From an uncultured Dokdonia sp. (GTDB taxonomy: Bacteria; Bacteroidota; Bacteroidia; Flavobacteriales; Flavobacteriaceae): DNA of 64,000 bases. A program made the position numbers and the translations under genes. The notes below the pieces were generated by a model. That model ran no database searches, was not told the DNA's origin, and worked only from the letters and a program-made list of their open reading frames with translations. Each line of letters opens with the position of its first letter. The first letter of the stretch is position 1. The DNA lies in NCBI RefSeq assembly GCF_937910895.1, contig NZ_CALEMI010000050.1:1-64000 (forward strand), read 5' to 3'. This document shows, in pieces, positions 26,158-35,315 of the stretch.

Positions 26158-28344
26158 TTAACTAACGTTCATAGTTATGGTGATTTCACGTTTTACAGGA
26201 CTATCTACCATTTGATAGGCAAATTCTGCAGCTGTAAAATGAACCTCTTTGTCCTCATCCATCTTTATCCAATCTTTGGCAGTCAACTTTTGTTTCATAA
26301 GGCTGGCGAGTCCTGCAATGTCTATAATATCATTTTTGATCAAGCCATTATTGAGTTCGCTGGTCACATCGGCAGTTCCATCCATAATCTCCAAATTAGA
26401 TCCGTCTTCATTTTTTAGATTTTTTTGATAAAGAGTAGCTTCTGGAGAATTGGCATCCATTTTAACCCCAAAATGAAGTCCTTCAAACGGTTGTCTAACG
26501 GTTATAGAAGCAATATTACCATTAAAGATACCTAAAAAAATATCGTCATCTATTCGTTCAAATCGAAGTGCAGGAAGTAGATTATTGTCGATGTCATACG
26601 CTAGTATTTCGAGACCCCGCCAACCTGAAACTATGTCTGAACGCAGTAAAAAGCCTGTTACATTAAGTACTCTTACATCAATATCTTTTGTATTTTCTTT
26701 TGATTTTTGATCTACGTATCCATCAATAAGTCCTTCACTAATCACCTGCTCTAGAATACTATCTGTATTTTTTAACCTTCCAATACTTAATGCGCCATCA
26801 AGAAGTGCTTCTATCCAGTTTGGATCGAGATAAAATACAGCCATCGTTCCTGAATAGGGTCGCTCCTTTCCTAGATGTTCTTTTTCTAAATAAAATTCAT
26901 GCGGTACGAGATAAGAAAAAGGAACACCGTTCAATTTATATAATTCGGTTAAAAACGAGTGTACTTCTTCTGGAATGGCTGCTGTTGTATTGGGTTCTAT
27001 TTTTTCCGTACTACTTGTTGATTCCCCTAAAAACTGAATCAATTTATTCTTAATAGAAATACCTTCTTGATTATTAATAATACTATTAATCGTATCTCTT
27101 TGGGACTTTTCAGCCTCCTGCTGTATTTGTGCTAATCGCCAAGCGCCTAAAGCTTTGGCATATTCTTGATTTTGTAGTCCGAGAATGCGTCCTAATTGCC
27201 ATGCCGCTGCAAAAGAAACGTCAAAAAATCCTGTCGTTCTATCGTAACGCAATGCACCATCTGAAGCTGTAAAGGAGATCTTTTTTGAAGTGGCTGGAGA
27301 TAATCGAGGGACAAACGGTCCTTGATACCAAGAGATGGTTGTAGCGCCTGCACGTGTTACATGGCCTAAAGGCGCATATCCAGATTCAAAATAGGTTTTC
27401 AATTTAGCTACTTCAGTAGGTTGCTCAATTTTCATGGGCTTCATCTCAATACCATTGACCAATTGTAAAAAGTTAGCTTCTCCTGAATTGTCAAAATTCC
27501 AATGTGCCAAAGCAACTAATCGGACGGTATTTCCTGTTGGAATGGACTTCTTTTTAACGGCGCCTTCCAAATAATCTGCATAGCCTTCCAGAGATACTAC
27601 AATCGCAGTATGACTTTTTCCTGAAGTCAGTACTCTATTTCCTACCAATACAGAAAATAGTCCTGTATCATGTTCAGGTTCAGTATCCACAATACCTTCT
27701 TTATCTTTATGTTTGATAGAGACTTCCTTGGCATGCGCCAAAAAAGAAAGGCTTTCCATAGAAGGAATGTAGTTTTCAAACTGCTCTTTAGTGATATCAA
27801 TAGTAAAGCAGCCATCGGTTTCATTTTCCCATTCCATTAATGTTAATTCCGCTTTCGCGAAAGCGGACTCTTTAACAATCTCAGGGCGCGTTATGGTATC
27901 TGGAGATGAAGGCGTAAGAAGATCTTGTACGCTTCCCAAATTGATTTTTAAGGATTGCATCTCGTCTTCATCAAAAAGTAATAATGCCATCCAAGGAACG
28001 GGTTGTGAAACTTTTGGGTTTTGTTTTTCCTCAGGCGTGTCTTCTCGTTGAAATACGGGAGGCTTCCCGTCTATAGTTCGCTCCCAAGGAAGTGTTCTTC
28101 TGGAAAAAATGACATGAGGTAATTGCCCTGTATAGTTACCAGATCTGTTGGCAGGTGGATATACCGAGTAAATATCTGTAGCGTTTAGGGTAAAGCGAGC
28201 GGCATCCACTCCAAAATCAAACGTTTTTGTAATCTCCTGTACGGATGTCTTATTTCTAAGAATATTTTGATTTACACCAACCTGATATACTCCTGCAACC
28301 ATAGGAGGTAAAAAACATTGTACTATTTTGGTGATTTCGCTCAT
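26158..28344 (-). CDS. 728-residue protein of unknown function
   Basis: No signal peptide (MSEITKIVQCFLPPMVAGVY). Beta-rich N-terminal third with FGVDAARFTLNATDIYSVYPP and SRRTLPWERTIDG. The middle contains PVPWMALLLFDEDE and GHVTRAGATTISWYQGPFVPR, followed by ALGAWRLAQIQQEAEKSQRD (helix). A later module has LYKLNGVPFSYLVPHE. The family is not recognised. The gene starts 4 nt after the DUF6603-like gene and ends 10 nt before the 1186-residue gene, so the three are almost certainly cotranscribed and translated in balance. One palindrome copy encodes SAFAKA. Confidence 0.55.
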   Translation of the reverse strand: MSEITKIVQCFLPPMVAGVYQVGVNQNILRNKTSVQEITKTFDFGVDAARFTLNATDIYSVYPPANRSGNYTGQLPHVIFSRRTLPWERTIDGKPPVFQREDTPEEKQNPKVSQPVPWMALLLFDEDEMQSLKINLGSVQDLLTPSSPDTITRPEIVKESAFAKAELTLMEWENETDGCFTIDITKEQFENYIPSMESLSFLAHAKEVSIKHKDKEGIVDTEPEHDTGLFSVLVGNRVLTSGKSHTAIVVSLEGYADYLEGAVKKKSIPTGNTVRLVALAHWNFDNSGEANFLQLVNGIEMKPMKIEQPTEVAKLKTYFESGYAPLGHVTRAGATTISWYQGPFVPRLSPATSKKISFTASDGALRYDRTTGFFDVSFAAAWQLGRILGLQNQEYAKALGAWRLAQIQQEAEKSQRDTINSIINNQEGISIKNKLIQFLGESTSSTEKIEPNTTAAIPEEVHSFLTELYKLNGVPFSYLVPHEFYLEKEHLGKERPYSGTMAVFYLDPNWIEALLDGALSIGRLKNTDSILEQVISEGLIDGYVDQKSKENTKDIDVRVLNVTGFLLRSDIVSGWRGLEILAYDIDNNLLPALRFERIDDDIFLGIFNGNIASITVRQPFEGLHFGVKMDANSPEATLYQKNLKNEDGSNLEIMDGTADVTSELNNGLIKNDIIDIAGLASLMKQKLTAKDWIKMDEDKEVHFTAAEFAYQMVDSPVKREITITMNVS
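27851..27864. repeat. 14-bp palindrome, copy 8
   Basis: Perfect copy inside the 728-residue gene, read as AFAKA. Confidence 0.9.
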
Positions 28345-28348
28345 TAAT

Positions 28349-31300
28349 TTATTCGGTTACATCTGTTGAAAATTGTGGTATTTCTCCTAATTCGACAAGT
28401 ACAGGGATTGCTCTAAAATAGGATGATCCTTGTGCTATGATATCGGTCATTTCTGATTCTTGTATGTCTGGTAAATCATCTCCAAAAATTCCTCGTAATG
28501 CTGATGAGATTTCTTGACGCTCGTTTTTAACTGCTGTAAATGTTTGTTGTATCACACCTTCTATTGGCTTATTTTTTACCGTATCAAAATATCCTAACAC
28601 TTGAAACGATTGAAAAGCAGCACCTAGTTGTCGTTGCGTAAAACTCCATTGGAATGAGGCTCTTGATACATCGACTAATAGTGAAAAATCAAACGCTTTA
28701 ATTTGTGCTACTTGAGGTACTAGTGGTGGAAGCAGTGTTACTCCTGTAAGGACATTACTCATAATGTTGGCAGTCCCTGGATTGGCATTACTGCTTGTTG
28801 ATTTGTCTGCTCCCCACAAGGCTTCTGCGACTCCTTTGGCAATACCTCTTAATCGCATCTCCATACTTTTACCACCTAAAGACACTGTAACATTCATGTT
28901 AAAATTCATCTCTTGAGCCGTAAAGCGACAAGGTCTGATTCCTATTTCTTTATGACGTTCCTTATAGATGCTATTTTTATGAGCCGATGTCATTAATGTA
29001 TCAGCAGAAGCTTCTTTGTTGTTGTATTTTAAGGTAGTTACTGGAATAAAGGAGTCTACAGCAATAGCAAGTTGTTGTGGGTTGATTACTGGGAATTTGT
29101 GTTTTCCTTTTACCGCTATCAATCCATTATTAATTGTAATATTGATAGGATCCGGATTGGAAATAGGAGCTCTTTGAGTATCGCTAGACTTTAAGCGTTT
29201 CTTTGATATCTCTTGTTTTACTTGCGGGATAAACCCTTTAGAAAATGCATGCCACTCTAGGGGCTCAGGTGCCTTTTTATTACCATCTCCAAAAGGAATG
29301 GTAAACGAAAAGATAGTCCAATTTACATAAGCTTCTCCTGCAAACGGTGGCCCCCAAATATGTAATTGTGCACCCATTTCAAAATTGAAATGTATGCGCA
29401 CAAATAAAATTTTAATACGGGCTTCTATACGTATGGTGATTCCAATATCTATAGCATATTGGAAAGGTGCCCAGGCAATAAGCATATCTGCCCAAAGGAT
29501 AATAGATACCTTGACTACCGATGTATTAAATAATACTTCCCATCGGCCTCCTGCCATGATCGCAGAGGATGTTAATGCGTAGTATAATTCCCCTTTTATC
29601 GATAAAAATTTTCCTATTTTCCAATGTAAGCCTACCCGTGGTACATTAGGATAGTGTGCGGGTTTTATAAACTTAGGGTGATACCCTCCTAAAGTAATGA
29701 CAAAATCTCCCTCATGAGGTCCGCTGACCCATGTATAAAAAGCAAATCCTCCAGTGAGTTTACAATCTGGTGAGAGTACATAAGAGTTTGGGGTGAGTAC
29801 TGCTTCTACAGAAATGACATCACTTCCTGGTCCAAAATGCGCTAGAATAGCTAGTTCTACATAAACGATAGGTTCTGGAGCAATAGATTTTTCTGGCCAG
29901 ATTAATCGTGATAGTCCTAAAATGGCAAACTCCAATTGTGTTCCAAAATTAACGGTGAGTAATACAAAGGATTCTATGATCTTAAAAGAAGTAAACTTAA
30001 TCCCCACTGCCAACCAGAAATCCCCTACTGAAATCTCTATAGGTTTCTTTCCATTATTCATCGGGGTTTCCAATAATTGTAATACTTCTGGTAATCCGCC
30101 ACTCTTTTGAGGCTGCATCGCTAGTGTTACTAATGGATAGGTCGCCACTTCATGTATAGAGGGAACATTTACTCTTCGATTGTAGCCAAAACCTGCGGCG
30201 ATCCCTGTGACGAAAAAGAAAGCAGGACCTCCTATGGGACCATCAAATACACCATAAATAAACAAGGAGGCTTGATTTTCAACTTCAGCATAAGCACCTA
30301 TGGCTGAGATAGAAAATGTATTGATTTTAATAATAGCACCTCCGCTGTACTCATCTACTTCTTTGCCATTATACATCTTTGTCGAATGTAAAAAGGCGCC
30401 TGAAATTTCTATAGGAGGTCTGCTATACGAAAGTCCTAAACCATCTAGATAAAAATCAGGAATTTCTGGAGGCCATTTAAGTTTAAATCCTAGTCCAAAA
30501 CCCATTAATTGCACACCCAGACCAATCATAGTCATAGACGCGTCTAATAGTAAAATAACTTTACCATCGTCATAAGCAAAGCCTATGCGTTGGAGGTGAA
30601 CAGGCCCTATTCTTTTATCAAGCTTTTTCCATTTGGCTTTTGAAGAAATAGCCCCGCCTAAAGGCTGGATACTAGTGGCCTCTGTAGATGCTTCTGGAGC
30701 TGTTTCTTCTTGTGACGCCTCTTCTTGTTGGCTAGAACTTCCTCCGTTAATTGCGTACTGCTCTAGGACACCATTAATCTGCAATTCTGTGGTAATATTA
30801 AAACCAGAAGCAAGATCAACCTGCGGGATTATTTTGAAGGTTTGTAGTTCTTCTTTTAAAAATTTGCCTTTAGCGTATATGGCTAATACTTCTTTAAAAG
30901 CAAATGAATTTCCACGAGTTAATATAGGGCCTGCCATAGGCAAATCTGAAAGATCTAACGATAGATTTGCTCCCATTCCGAAGAGCAACTTGGAGTCTTT
31001 TTCTTCTTTTTTGTAGAGGAAGAATGCTTTAAAAGTGTCTAGTGTAAATGATACTTCAGGGAGGTTTTTTACCGTCTCTTTTCCAAAAAGATCTGCCGCT
31101 ATTTCCTTAAGATCTATCGTCACCTTTCCTGTATTAAGATATCCAGCAAAGACATACCACGCTTTGTCTTGCTTCACAAATTGAATTTCAAAATGATGTG
31201 TACCTATCTTTATAATACCTTTGAATGTAAAGGAGGGAGCAGAAGCATTCGTTTTATCATACTCAATGCTAATAGCGGCATCAAATTCATTTTCATTGAT

Positions 31301-31633
31301 GGTGATTTTACAATCAAATGCAATGGTAAGCTTTGAAGCATTTGTGTCTCCTTTTCCGTAGGTTACCGAGAACTTCTTAAATGTAACACTATCAAGAATG
31401 TCAGGTATCTCTTGATCACCGTGGGCTGTTGAATTAATAATATCTCTAACACCAATTCCTCCTTTCTTTACGGCCGCTAATGAAGCAAATAAGACACTTT
31501 CTGTTGCATTATCTTCTAGAATACGTTTTCGGTACCCAATAGCAATATCTACACCCAAAGGAGCCGCAGGATTTCCTAGATGGAAATCTGCCTGCCCAGT
31601 AATTTCAAGAAGAAACGGTTTTGATGTTGACAT
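28349..31633 (-). CDS. DUF6603-like giant beta-rich protein
   Basis: 1094 residues, no signal peptide. Long runs of amphipathic strands occur, with characteristic segments GLGLSYSRPPIEISGAFL, GGAIIKINTFSISAIGAY, YGVFDGPIGGPAFFFVTG and AAGFGYNR around residues 395-500. Aromatic repeats continue to about 780 (GYHPKFIKPAHYPNVPRVG). This pattern is what I know from DUF6603 proteins, a family of unknown function with a porin-like or lipid-transfer-like beta architecture. A Gln/Glu/Ala linker (about 300-325) divides two parts. It follows the 254-residue gene after a 165-nt gap and starts the tight three-gene core. Confidence 0.65.
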   Translation of the reverse strand: MSTSKPFLLEITGQADFHLGNPAAPLGVDIAIGYRKRILEDNATESVLFASLAAVKKGGIGVRDIINSTAHGDQEIPDILDSVTFKKFSVTYGKGDTNASKLTIAFDCKITINENEFDAAISIEYDKTNASAPSFTFKGIIKIGTHHFEIQFVKQDKAWYVFAGYLNTGKVTIDLKEIAADLFGKETVKNLPEVSFTLDTFKAFFLYKKEEKDSKLLFGMGANLSLDLSDLPMAGPILTRGNSFAFKEVLAIYAKGKFLKEELQTFKIIPQVDLASGFNITTELQINGVLEQYAINGGSSSQQEEASQEETAPEASTEATSIQPLGGAISSKAKWKKLDKRIGPVHLQRIGFAYDDGKVILLLDASMTMIGLGVQLMGFGLGFKLKWPPEIPDFYLDGLGLSYSRPPIEISGAFLHSTKMYNGKEVDEYSGGAIIKINTFSISAIGAYAEVENQASLFIYGVFDGPIGGPAFFFVTGIAAGFGYNRRVNVPSIHEVATYPLVTLAMQPQKSGGLPEVLQLLETPMNNGKKPIEISVGDFWLAVGIKFTSFKIIESFVLLTVNFGTQLEFAILGLSRLIWPEKSIAPEPIVYVELAILAHFGPGSDVISVEAVLTPNSYVLSPDCKLTGGFAFYTWVSGPHEGDFVITLGGYHPKFIKPAHYPNVPRVGLHWKIGKFLSIKGELYYALTSSAIMAGGRWEVLFNTSVVKVSIILWADMLIAWAPFQYAIDIGITIRIEARIKILFVRIHFNFEMGAQLHIWGPPFAGEAYVNWTIFSFTIPFGDGNKKAPEPLEWHAFSKGFIPQVKQEISKKRLKSSDTQRAPISNPDPINITINNGLIAVKGKHKFPVINPQQLAIAVDSFIPVTTLKYNNKEASADTLMTSAHKNSIYKERHKEIGIRPCRFTAQEMNFNMNVTVSLGGKSMEMRLRGIAKGVAEALWGADKSTSSNANPGTANIMSNVLTGVTLLPPLVPQVAQIKAFDFSLLVDVSRASFQWSFTQRQLGAAFQSFQVLGYFDTVKNKPIEGVIQQTFTAVKNERQEISSALRGIFGDDLPDIQESEMTDIIAQGSSYFRAIPVLVELGEIPQFSTDVTE

Positions 31634-31712
31634 ATAAAAATAAATAATATATTATCTATGCTTATTTAGTACGTAAATAAATGTTTCAACTATAGAGACT
31701 GTAGCTGTTTTT

Positions 31713-31726
31713 GCTTTCGCGAAAGC
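31713..31726. repeat. 14-bp palindrome, copy 9
   Basis: Perfect copy in the 165-nt gap between the 254-residue gene and the DUF6603-like gene. Nothing else is visible in that gap. Confidence 0.9.
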
Positions 31727-31798
31727 GTACTAAATATTTATAAATAACAGGACTTATTATGTATTCTAATTGTTAATTAATTTGGATTCCTATGATTC

Positions 31799-32563
31799 TT
31801 ACTCTTCTTCTGTAGGTACAGATGCTACTGGTAAAGAAACAGCTTCATTGGTGACTCTGAATCCTACTTTCTTAATGGTAAAATTCCCAAAGGTAATAGT
31901 GTCTCCATCTTCTGATGACACATCAAAGTCAAAGGTTTTTTGGGTAATGTTAAAGTGAAAAGCATTAAATAGGACACGGAATTTTTTAAGATCTTTTTCT
32001 TTTCCATCTTCACCATTCACTTCTGGAATTTGAATATCTGCCCCACTATCGCCTGTTTGTCCTTGGATCCAATTTATAAGTGCTCTTAACTCGATACTAG
32101 TACCTGGCGCTCCATCTTCTTTGTCACTAAAGTCAATCAACATATCTCCACTAGGATTTGATAGTGTTGGGATGTTTCCTATACGTACACTGACACTTAC
32201 TGGTGGATTTTGAGCTTCTGCGGGCGTAGGTCCTATCTCAATTTGTCCGTTTAAACCAACACTGTATTTTGAAGCATTTGACAAGCCACTAATTGTAACA
32301 ATTCCTTTATTTGCAGTAGTTGCACCTGTTAACTTGATGGAGCCACCTACGCCTCTATACACAGCTTTTTCCCCATTATTCCAAGTGACTTGAATATTAT
32401 CATTTGGTGCAAAACCTCCCCAATCCGCATGTGTGTCACTCTCATTTATAATCGTGGTAGCAAAATTATCCTGCGGTTTAAAATTTTTCAGTTTTGCTAC
32501 ATCTGTAATGGGATCACTTGCGGTATTTGTTAAATTTCTAATTTCTGTAATTGTAATTGCCAT
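31799..32563 (-). CDS. 254-residue protein of the giant-protein cluster
   Basis: No signal peptide (MAITITEIRNLTNTASD). The first 100 residues form a compact beta domain with WNNGEKAVYRGVGGSIKL. The second half, with ELRALINWIQGQTG and FNITQKTFDFDVSSEDG, recalls the strand pattern seen at the start of the DUF6603-like protein. The terminal tail is acidic (VPTEEE). Family not recognised. It is co-directional with the cluster and has a short gap (87 nt) to the small gene upstream. Confidence 0.5.
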   Translation of the reverse strand: MAITITEIRNLTNTASDPITDVAKLKNFKPQDNFATTIINESDTHADWGGFAPNDNIQVTWNNGEKAVYRGVGGSIKLTGATTANKGIVTISGLSNASKYSVGLNGQIEIGPTPAEAQNPPVSVSVRIGNIPTLSNPSGDMLIDFSDKEDGAPGTSIELRALINWIQGQTGDSGADIQIPEVNGEDGKEKDLKKFRVLFNAFHFNITQKTFDFDVSSEDGDTITFGNFTIKKVGFRVTNEAVSLPVASVPTEEE

Positions 32564-32650
32564 GATATTTCTGTTTAAAATGGTGAATATTAAATGTATG
32601 TATAGAATTTAGTCTGCGGGTTCTATTTTTCAATTTGTGAGATAAAACTA

Positions 32651-32914
32651 TTAAAACATCTGAAACCTTACTTCAGGATTGTCTCCCGCTGGACTAGGTT
32701 GTACAAGCAGTGTAATTTGTCCATTACCAGCTGGTGCATTCACTACTATAGGATTTATTGCAGCATTCGCAAAAGAGACCGTTATAGGTTGCCCAGTAGC
32801 GATTTGATATACTGGTTCTGGAGATGTATGAACTCCATTCACCTGTACCTGTTGATTATTAAAACTAACAGTTATCTCAATTCCACTTATATTATAAATA
32901 ATAAAATCTTCCAT
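32651..32914 (-). CDS. Small beta-sandwich protein (87 residues)
   Basis: MEDFIIYNISGIEITVSFNN, then alternating strands without Cys, signal or membrane helix (e.g. PITVSFANAAINPIVVNAP). It looks like a single immunoglobulin-like or carbohydrate-binding-size beta domain. It is the second gene of the cluster, after the secreted PNGNVGIGT protein. It could be a structural subunit; no family recognised. Confidence 0.5.
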   Translation of the reverse strand: MEDFIIYNISGIEITVSFNNQQVQVNGVHTSPEPVYQIATGQPITVSFANAAINPIVVNAPAGNGQITLLVQPSPAGDNPEVRFQMF

Positions 32915-32990
32915 AATTTAATGACTTATTTAATAATGACACCTACTCTTTTAAGGCTTTTCGGTTTTCGCCTATTCTAATTTTTTAAAA

Positions 32991-33995
32991 TTACCTATCG
33001 TATATGATGACTGTAGCATTTATGCCGGGAGGAACCAAAAACTGTACATTGTATCCTTTATATACTCCTTGTGGAAGATTTGGAATGCTTGCATTTCCAT
33101 AATTACGTACATAGAGCCAATTCCAAGGATGAGGAATGATATCATACTTAGTGGCGGTGTTTAACACAAACCCACTGTCTCCAGTACCTAACTGCCGTGT
33201 ATATCCATGTAGCCCAGGATTTTTATTATTCGACTTATCTGGTTGTTCTATATAAATTTGTTCTGTAATCGTACGTACCTCATCTCTATTACTCACTACT
33301 TGAAAAAATATCTTCATCGTACAGCCATCTGCATCTCCACACAGTGATTCAATATCCCTATTTTCAGCTTGCCAACTATTAGTAATAGATTTAGTACCCA
33401 CATTAATTATCATAGGAGGTTTTTCTCCGTTCACCGTGTTTGCAACAATGTTACCTTCTACTTGAAGTGTAGCTTTAGGATTAATCGTTCCGATACCTAC
33501 ATTCCCACTAGGCCGTATTACCATTTTATCTGCATTGTCAGCTCGAAATCCAATATATCCATCCCCCGATTTTATGTTTATCAAAGAATAAATACCTTCC
33601 TTATGATGCAAGAATCCATAACTGGCTGTCGTTGTAGCATTTTTATGAGAAAATGAAGCCCAATCAAATCCATGCCCAACATCACCTATAAATGCATTAT
33701 TTATAGTCACATTTCCAGTAAAATTGCCTGTTTTTGCAGTTAGCGCATCACTCAACGTGAGATTTTCTCCTCGGATTGTTCCTTCAAAATTTCCTGTTTT
33801 TGCAGTTAGAGAATCATTCAAAACGAGGTTTTGTGATTTGATTGTGCCCTTTACTTCTAATGGAGTCCTAGGTGTAGAAGTTCCAATACCTACATTGCCG
33901 TTGGGGAGAATTTTCAATGCGTCCTCTTGCGCTTTTAAGAACTGAATATTTAGAATTAGTAATACAATACACGTAATCTTAGCAGTAGTTTTCAT
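32991..33995 (-). CDS. Secreted PNGNVGIGT-type protein, first gene of the cluster
   Basis: 334 residues: a signal peptide (cleavage near FLKAQ), EDALKILPNGNVGIGTSTP, and a duplicated unit of about 20 residues (LVLNDSLTAKTGNFEGTI and LTLSDALTAKTGNFTGNV). A segment FIGDVGHGFDWASFSHKN matches the same place in the S74 paralogues. The C-terminal 140 residues differ, with no S74 chaperone: GDADGCTMKIFFQVV, then NLPQGVYKGYNVQFLVPPG. The shared head and different tail suggest interchangeable ends on a common stalk. About 380 nt of non-coding DNA precedes it and must hold the cluster promoter. Confidence 0.65.
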   Translation of the reverse strand: MKTTAKITCIVLLILNIQFLKAQEDALKILPNGNVGIGTSTPRTPLEVKGTIKSQNLVLNDSLTAKTGNFEGTIRGENLTLSDALTAKTGNFTGNVTINNAFIGDVGHGFDWASFSHKNATTTASYGFLHHKEGIYSLINIKSGDGYIGFRADNADKMVIRPSGNVGIGTINPKATLQVEGNIVANTVNGEKPPMIINVGTKSITNSWQAENRDIESLCGDADGCTMKIFFQVVSNRDEVRTITEQIYIEQPDKSNNKNPGLHGYTRQLGTGDSGFVLNTATKYDIIPHPWNWLYVRNYGNASIPNLPQGVYKGYNVQFLVPPGINATVIIYDR

Positions 33996-34376
33996 AGAGA
34001 CTATACTTATTTATTCAATCTAAAATACTTAAAATCAATTATTTGATTATAGTGCATTATGTTAAATTCAGATTCTTTCAAGTTAGAACCTAATGATTAA
34101 AAAGAAACCCGTATAAATACTTGTTTTCAAAAATCACTAGTACTGATTATATTTTAATACTTAAATTTCACATTGATTTGGATAGCTCTTATCCTATTTC
34201 TTAAAAATAAATTTAAGTGACTACAAGAATTAATACATCAATTTTTCACAAAAGATATTTCTTCTTCTTAGCATAAGAAATCTTTACTACCAAGCTTCAT
34301 TCCAACTCATAACTGATATTTATCATAGCTTTCATCACATTTCAAACATAGTTTTGGGTGATAAACCGAAGCCATT
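33996..34376. other. Divergent intergenic region between the fibre cluster and the first Usp gene
   Basis: 381 nt. The right part holds the FNR-like box and -7 element of the Usp gene (34314-34356). For the minus-strand cluster I could not find a convincing TAnnTTTG element or FNR-like box. The rest is very AT-rich, with no ORF above about 25 codons that looks coding. Confidence 0.5.
34314..34356 (+). promoter_or_regulatory. FNR-like box and -7 element, unit 1 (Usp 34377)
   Basis: TGATATTTATCA (34314-34325) followed after 23 nt by TAGTTTTG (34349-34356). The extended right flank TAGCT fits the consensus TAGTT. Confidence 0.85.
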
Positions 34377-35213
34377 ATGAAAAACATCCTCATTTTGTCA
34401 AACTTTGAATCGTATTCTATAAATGCTACGACCTATGCTATGAACTTTTTTAGCGGGCAATCTTGTCATTTCTATTTTTTAAATATTGTTAAAGTATGGG
34501 AGTATACAACAGATAACTTAATGACAGCATCTAAAGATGAAACGATTTATGACACTATACTATCATCTTCAAAAAGCAAGCTTAAAAAAAAGATAGCATA
34601 TCTTGAAAATACGTATCCAGAAGAAGATTATACCTTTACAGCCCTTGTAGACTACGATGTATTTACAGATGCTATAAAGCAAGCTGTTAAAGCCTATGAT
34701 ATAGATTGTGTTTTAATGGGCTCTAATGGACAGTCCGATTTTATAGAGCGATTGTTTGGAAGTCATAGTACGCGTGTGGTACGCAAAGTAGATTGCCCTG
34801 TATTTATTATCCCTGACAATTATAAGTATACGCCTATACATCATGTACTCTTAGTATTGGATCAGAAGAATGTGTATTCTAGTTATATTTTTGATAAAGC
34901 TTTTAAAATTATAGATAGAAAACCCATCAAAGTAGCTGTATTAAGGCTTTCAGAATCAGAACCTTTATTTAAAAAAGAAGAGGTGGAGCAGATTACAAAA
35001 GATTTTGATCAAAAGAACGTTCCTTATTTTCATCTCTCACATCTTACAGATGATAAGGGTAAACAACTTCAGGTGGTAGATGAGGTTTTACACGCAGACG
35101 CCAATGTAATTAGTACAAGACCTATTTCTTTCACATCCAGAATTATAAAAAATACAGGAGTTGATGAACTGATTTTGAACATTGAGAAACCAACTCTCTT
35201 TTTAAAAGATTAA
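34377..35213 (+). CDS. Tandem universal stress protein
   Basis: 278 residues, two Usp domains (about 1-140 and 155-278). The first keeps the nucleotide-binding motif G-2x-G-9x-G(S/T): GSNG then GSHSTRVV at about 117-135. The second lacks it. It carries a box/-7 pair immediately upstream that places transcription start about 15-25 nt before the ATG. Usp proteins bind ATP and protect cells in stasis or oxygen limitation. This copy is separated from the main Usp array by 11 kb but shares its promoter type. Confidence 0.9.
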   Translation: MKNILILSNFESYSINATTYAMNFFSGQSCHFYFLNIVKVWEYTTDNLMTASKDETIYDTILSSSKSKLKKKIAYLENTYPEEDYTFTALVDYDVFTDAIKQAVKAYDIDCVLMGSNGQSDFIERLFGSHSTRVVRKVDCPVFIIPDNYKYTPIHHVLLVLDQKNVYSSYIFDKAFKIIDRKPIKVAVLRLSESEPLFKKEEVEQITKDFDQKNVPYFHLSHLTDDKGKQLQVVDEVLHADANVISTRPISFTSRIIKNTGVDELILNIEKPTLFLKD

Positions 35214-35227
35214 AGAATGTGTCATAC

Positions 35228-35241
35228 GCTTTCGCGAAAGC
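35228..35241. repeat. 14-bp palindrome, copy 10
   Basis: Perfect copy between the Usp gene and the regulatory site of the Mla-type operon, 27 nt before the box. Confidence 0.9.
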
Positions 35242-35268
35242 GTGCCATCACATACCCCCTTTTATACC

Positions 35269-35311
35269 TGATTAATATCATAGTTATGATCGGTATCTGA
35301 AATTACATTTG
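35269..35311 (+). promoter_or_regulatory. FNR-like box and -7 element, unit 2 (Mla-type operon)
   Basis: TGATTAATATCA (35269-35280), 23 nt, TACATTTG (35304-35311). The ATG at 35316 is only 5 nt further, so the mRNA would be leaderless or nearly so if this -7 element is used. Confidence 0.85.
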
Positions 35312-35315
35312 GTCT

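Noticed and set aside
14992-33995. Prophage, contractile injection system or type VI secretion cluster
   Set aside because: Tail-collar and S74 domains suggest it, but no sheath, tube, baseplate, portal, terminase, integrase or AAA ATPase of such systems was found, and the fibre proteins have Sec signal peptides.
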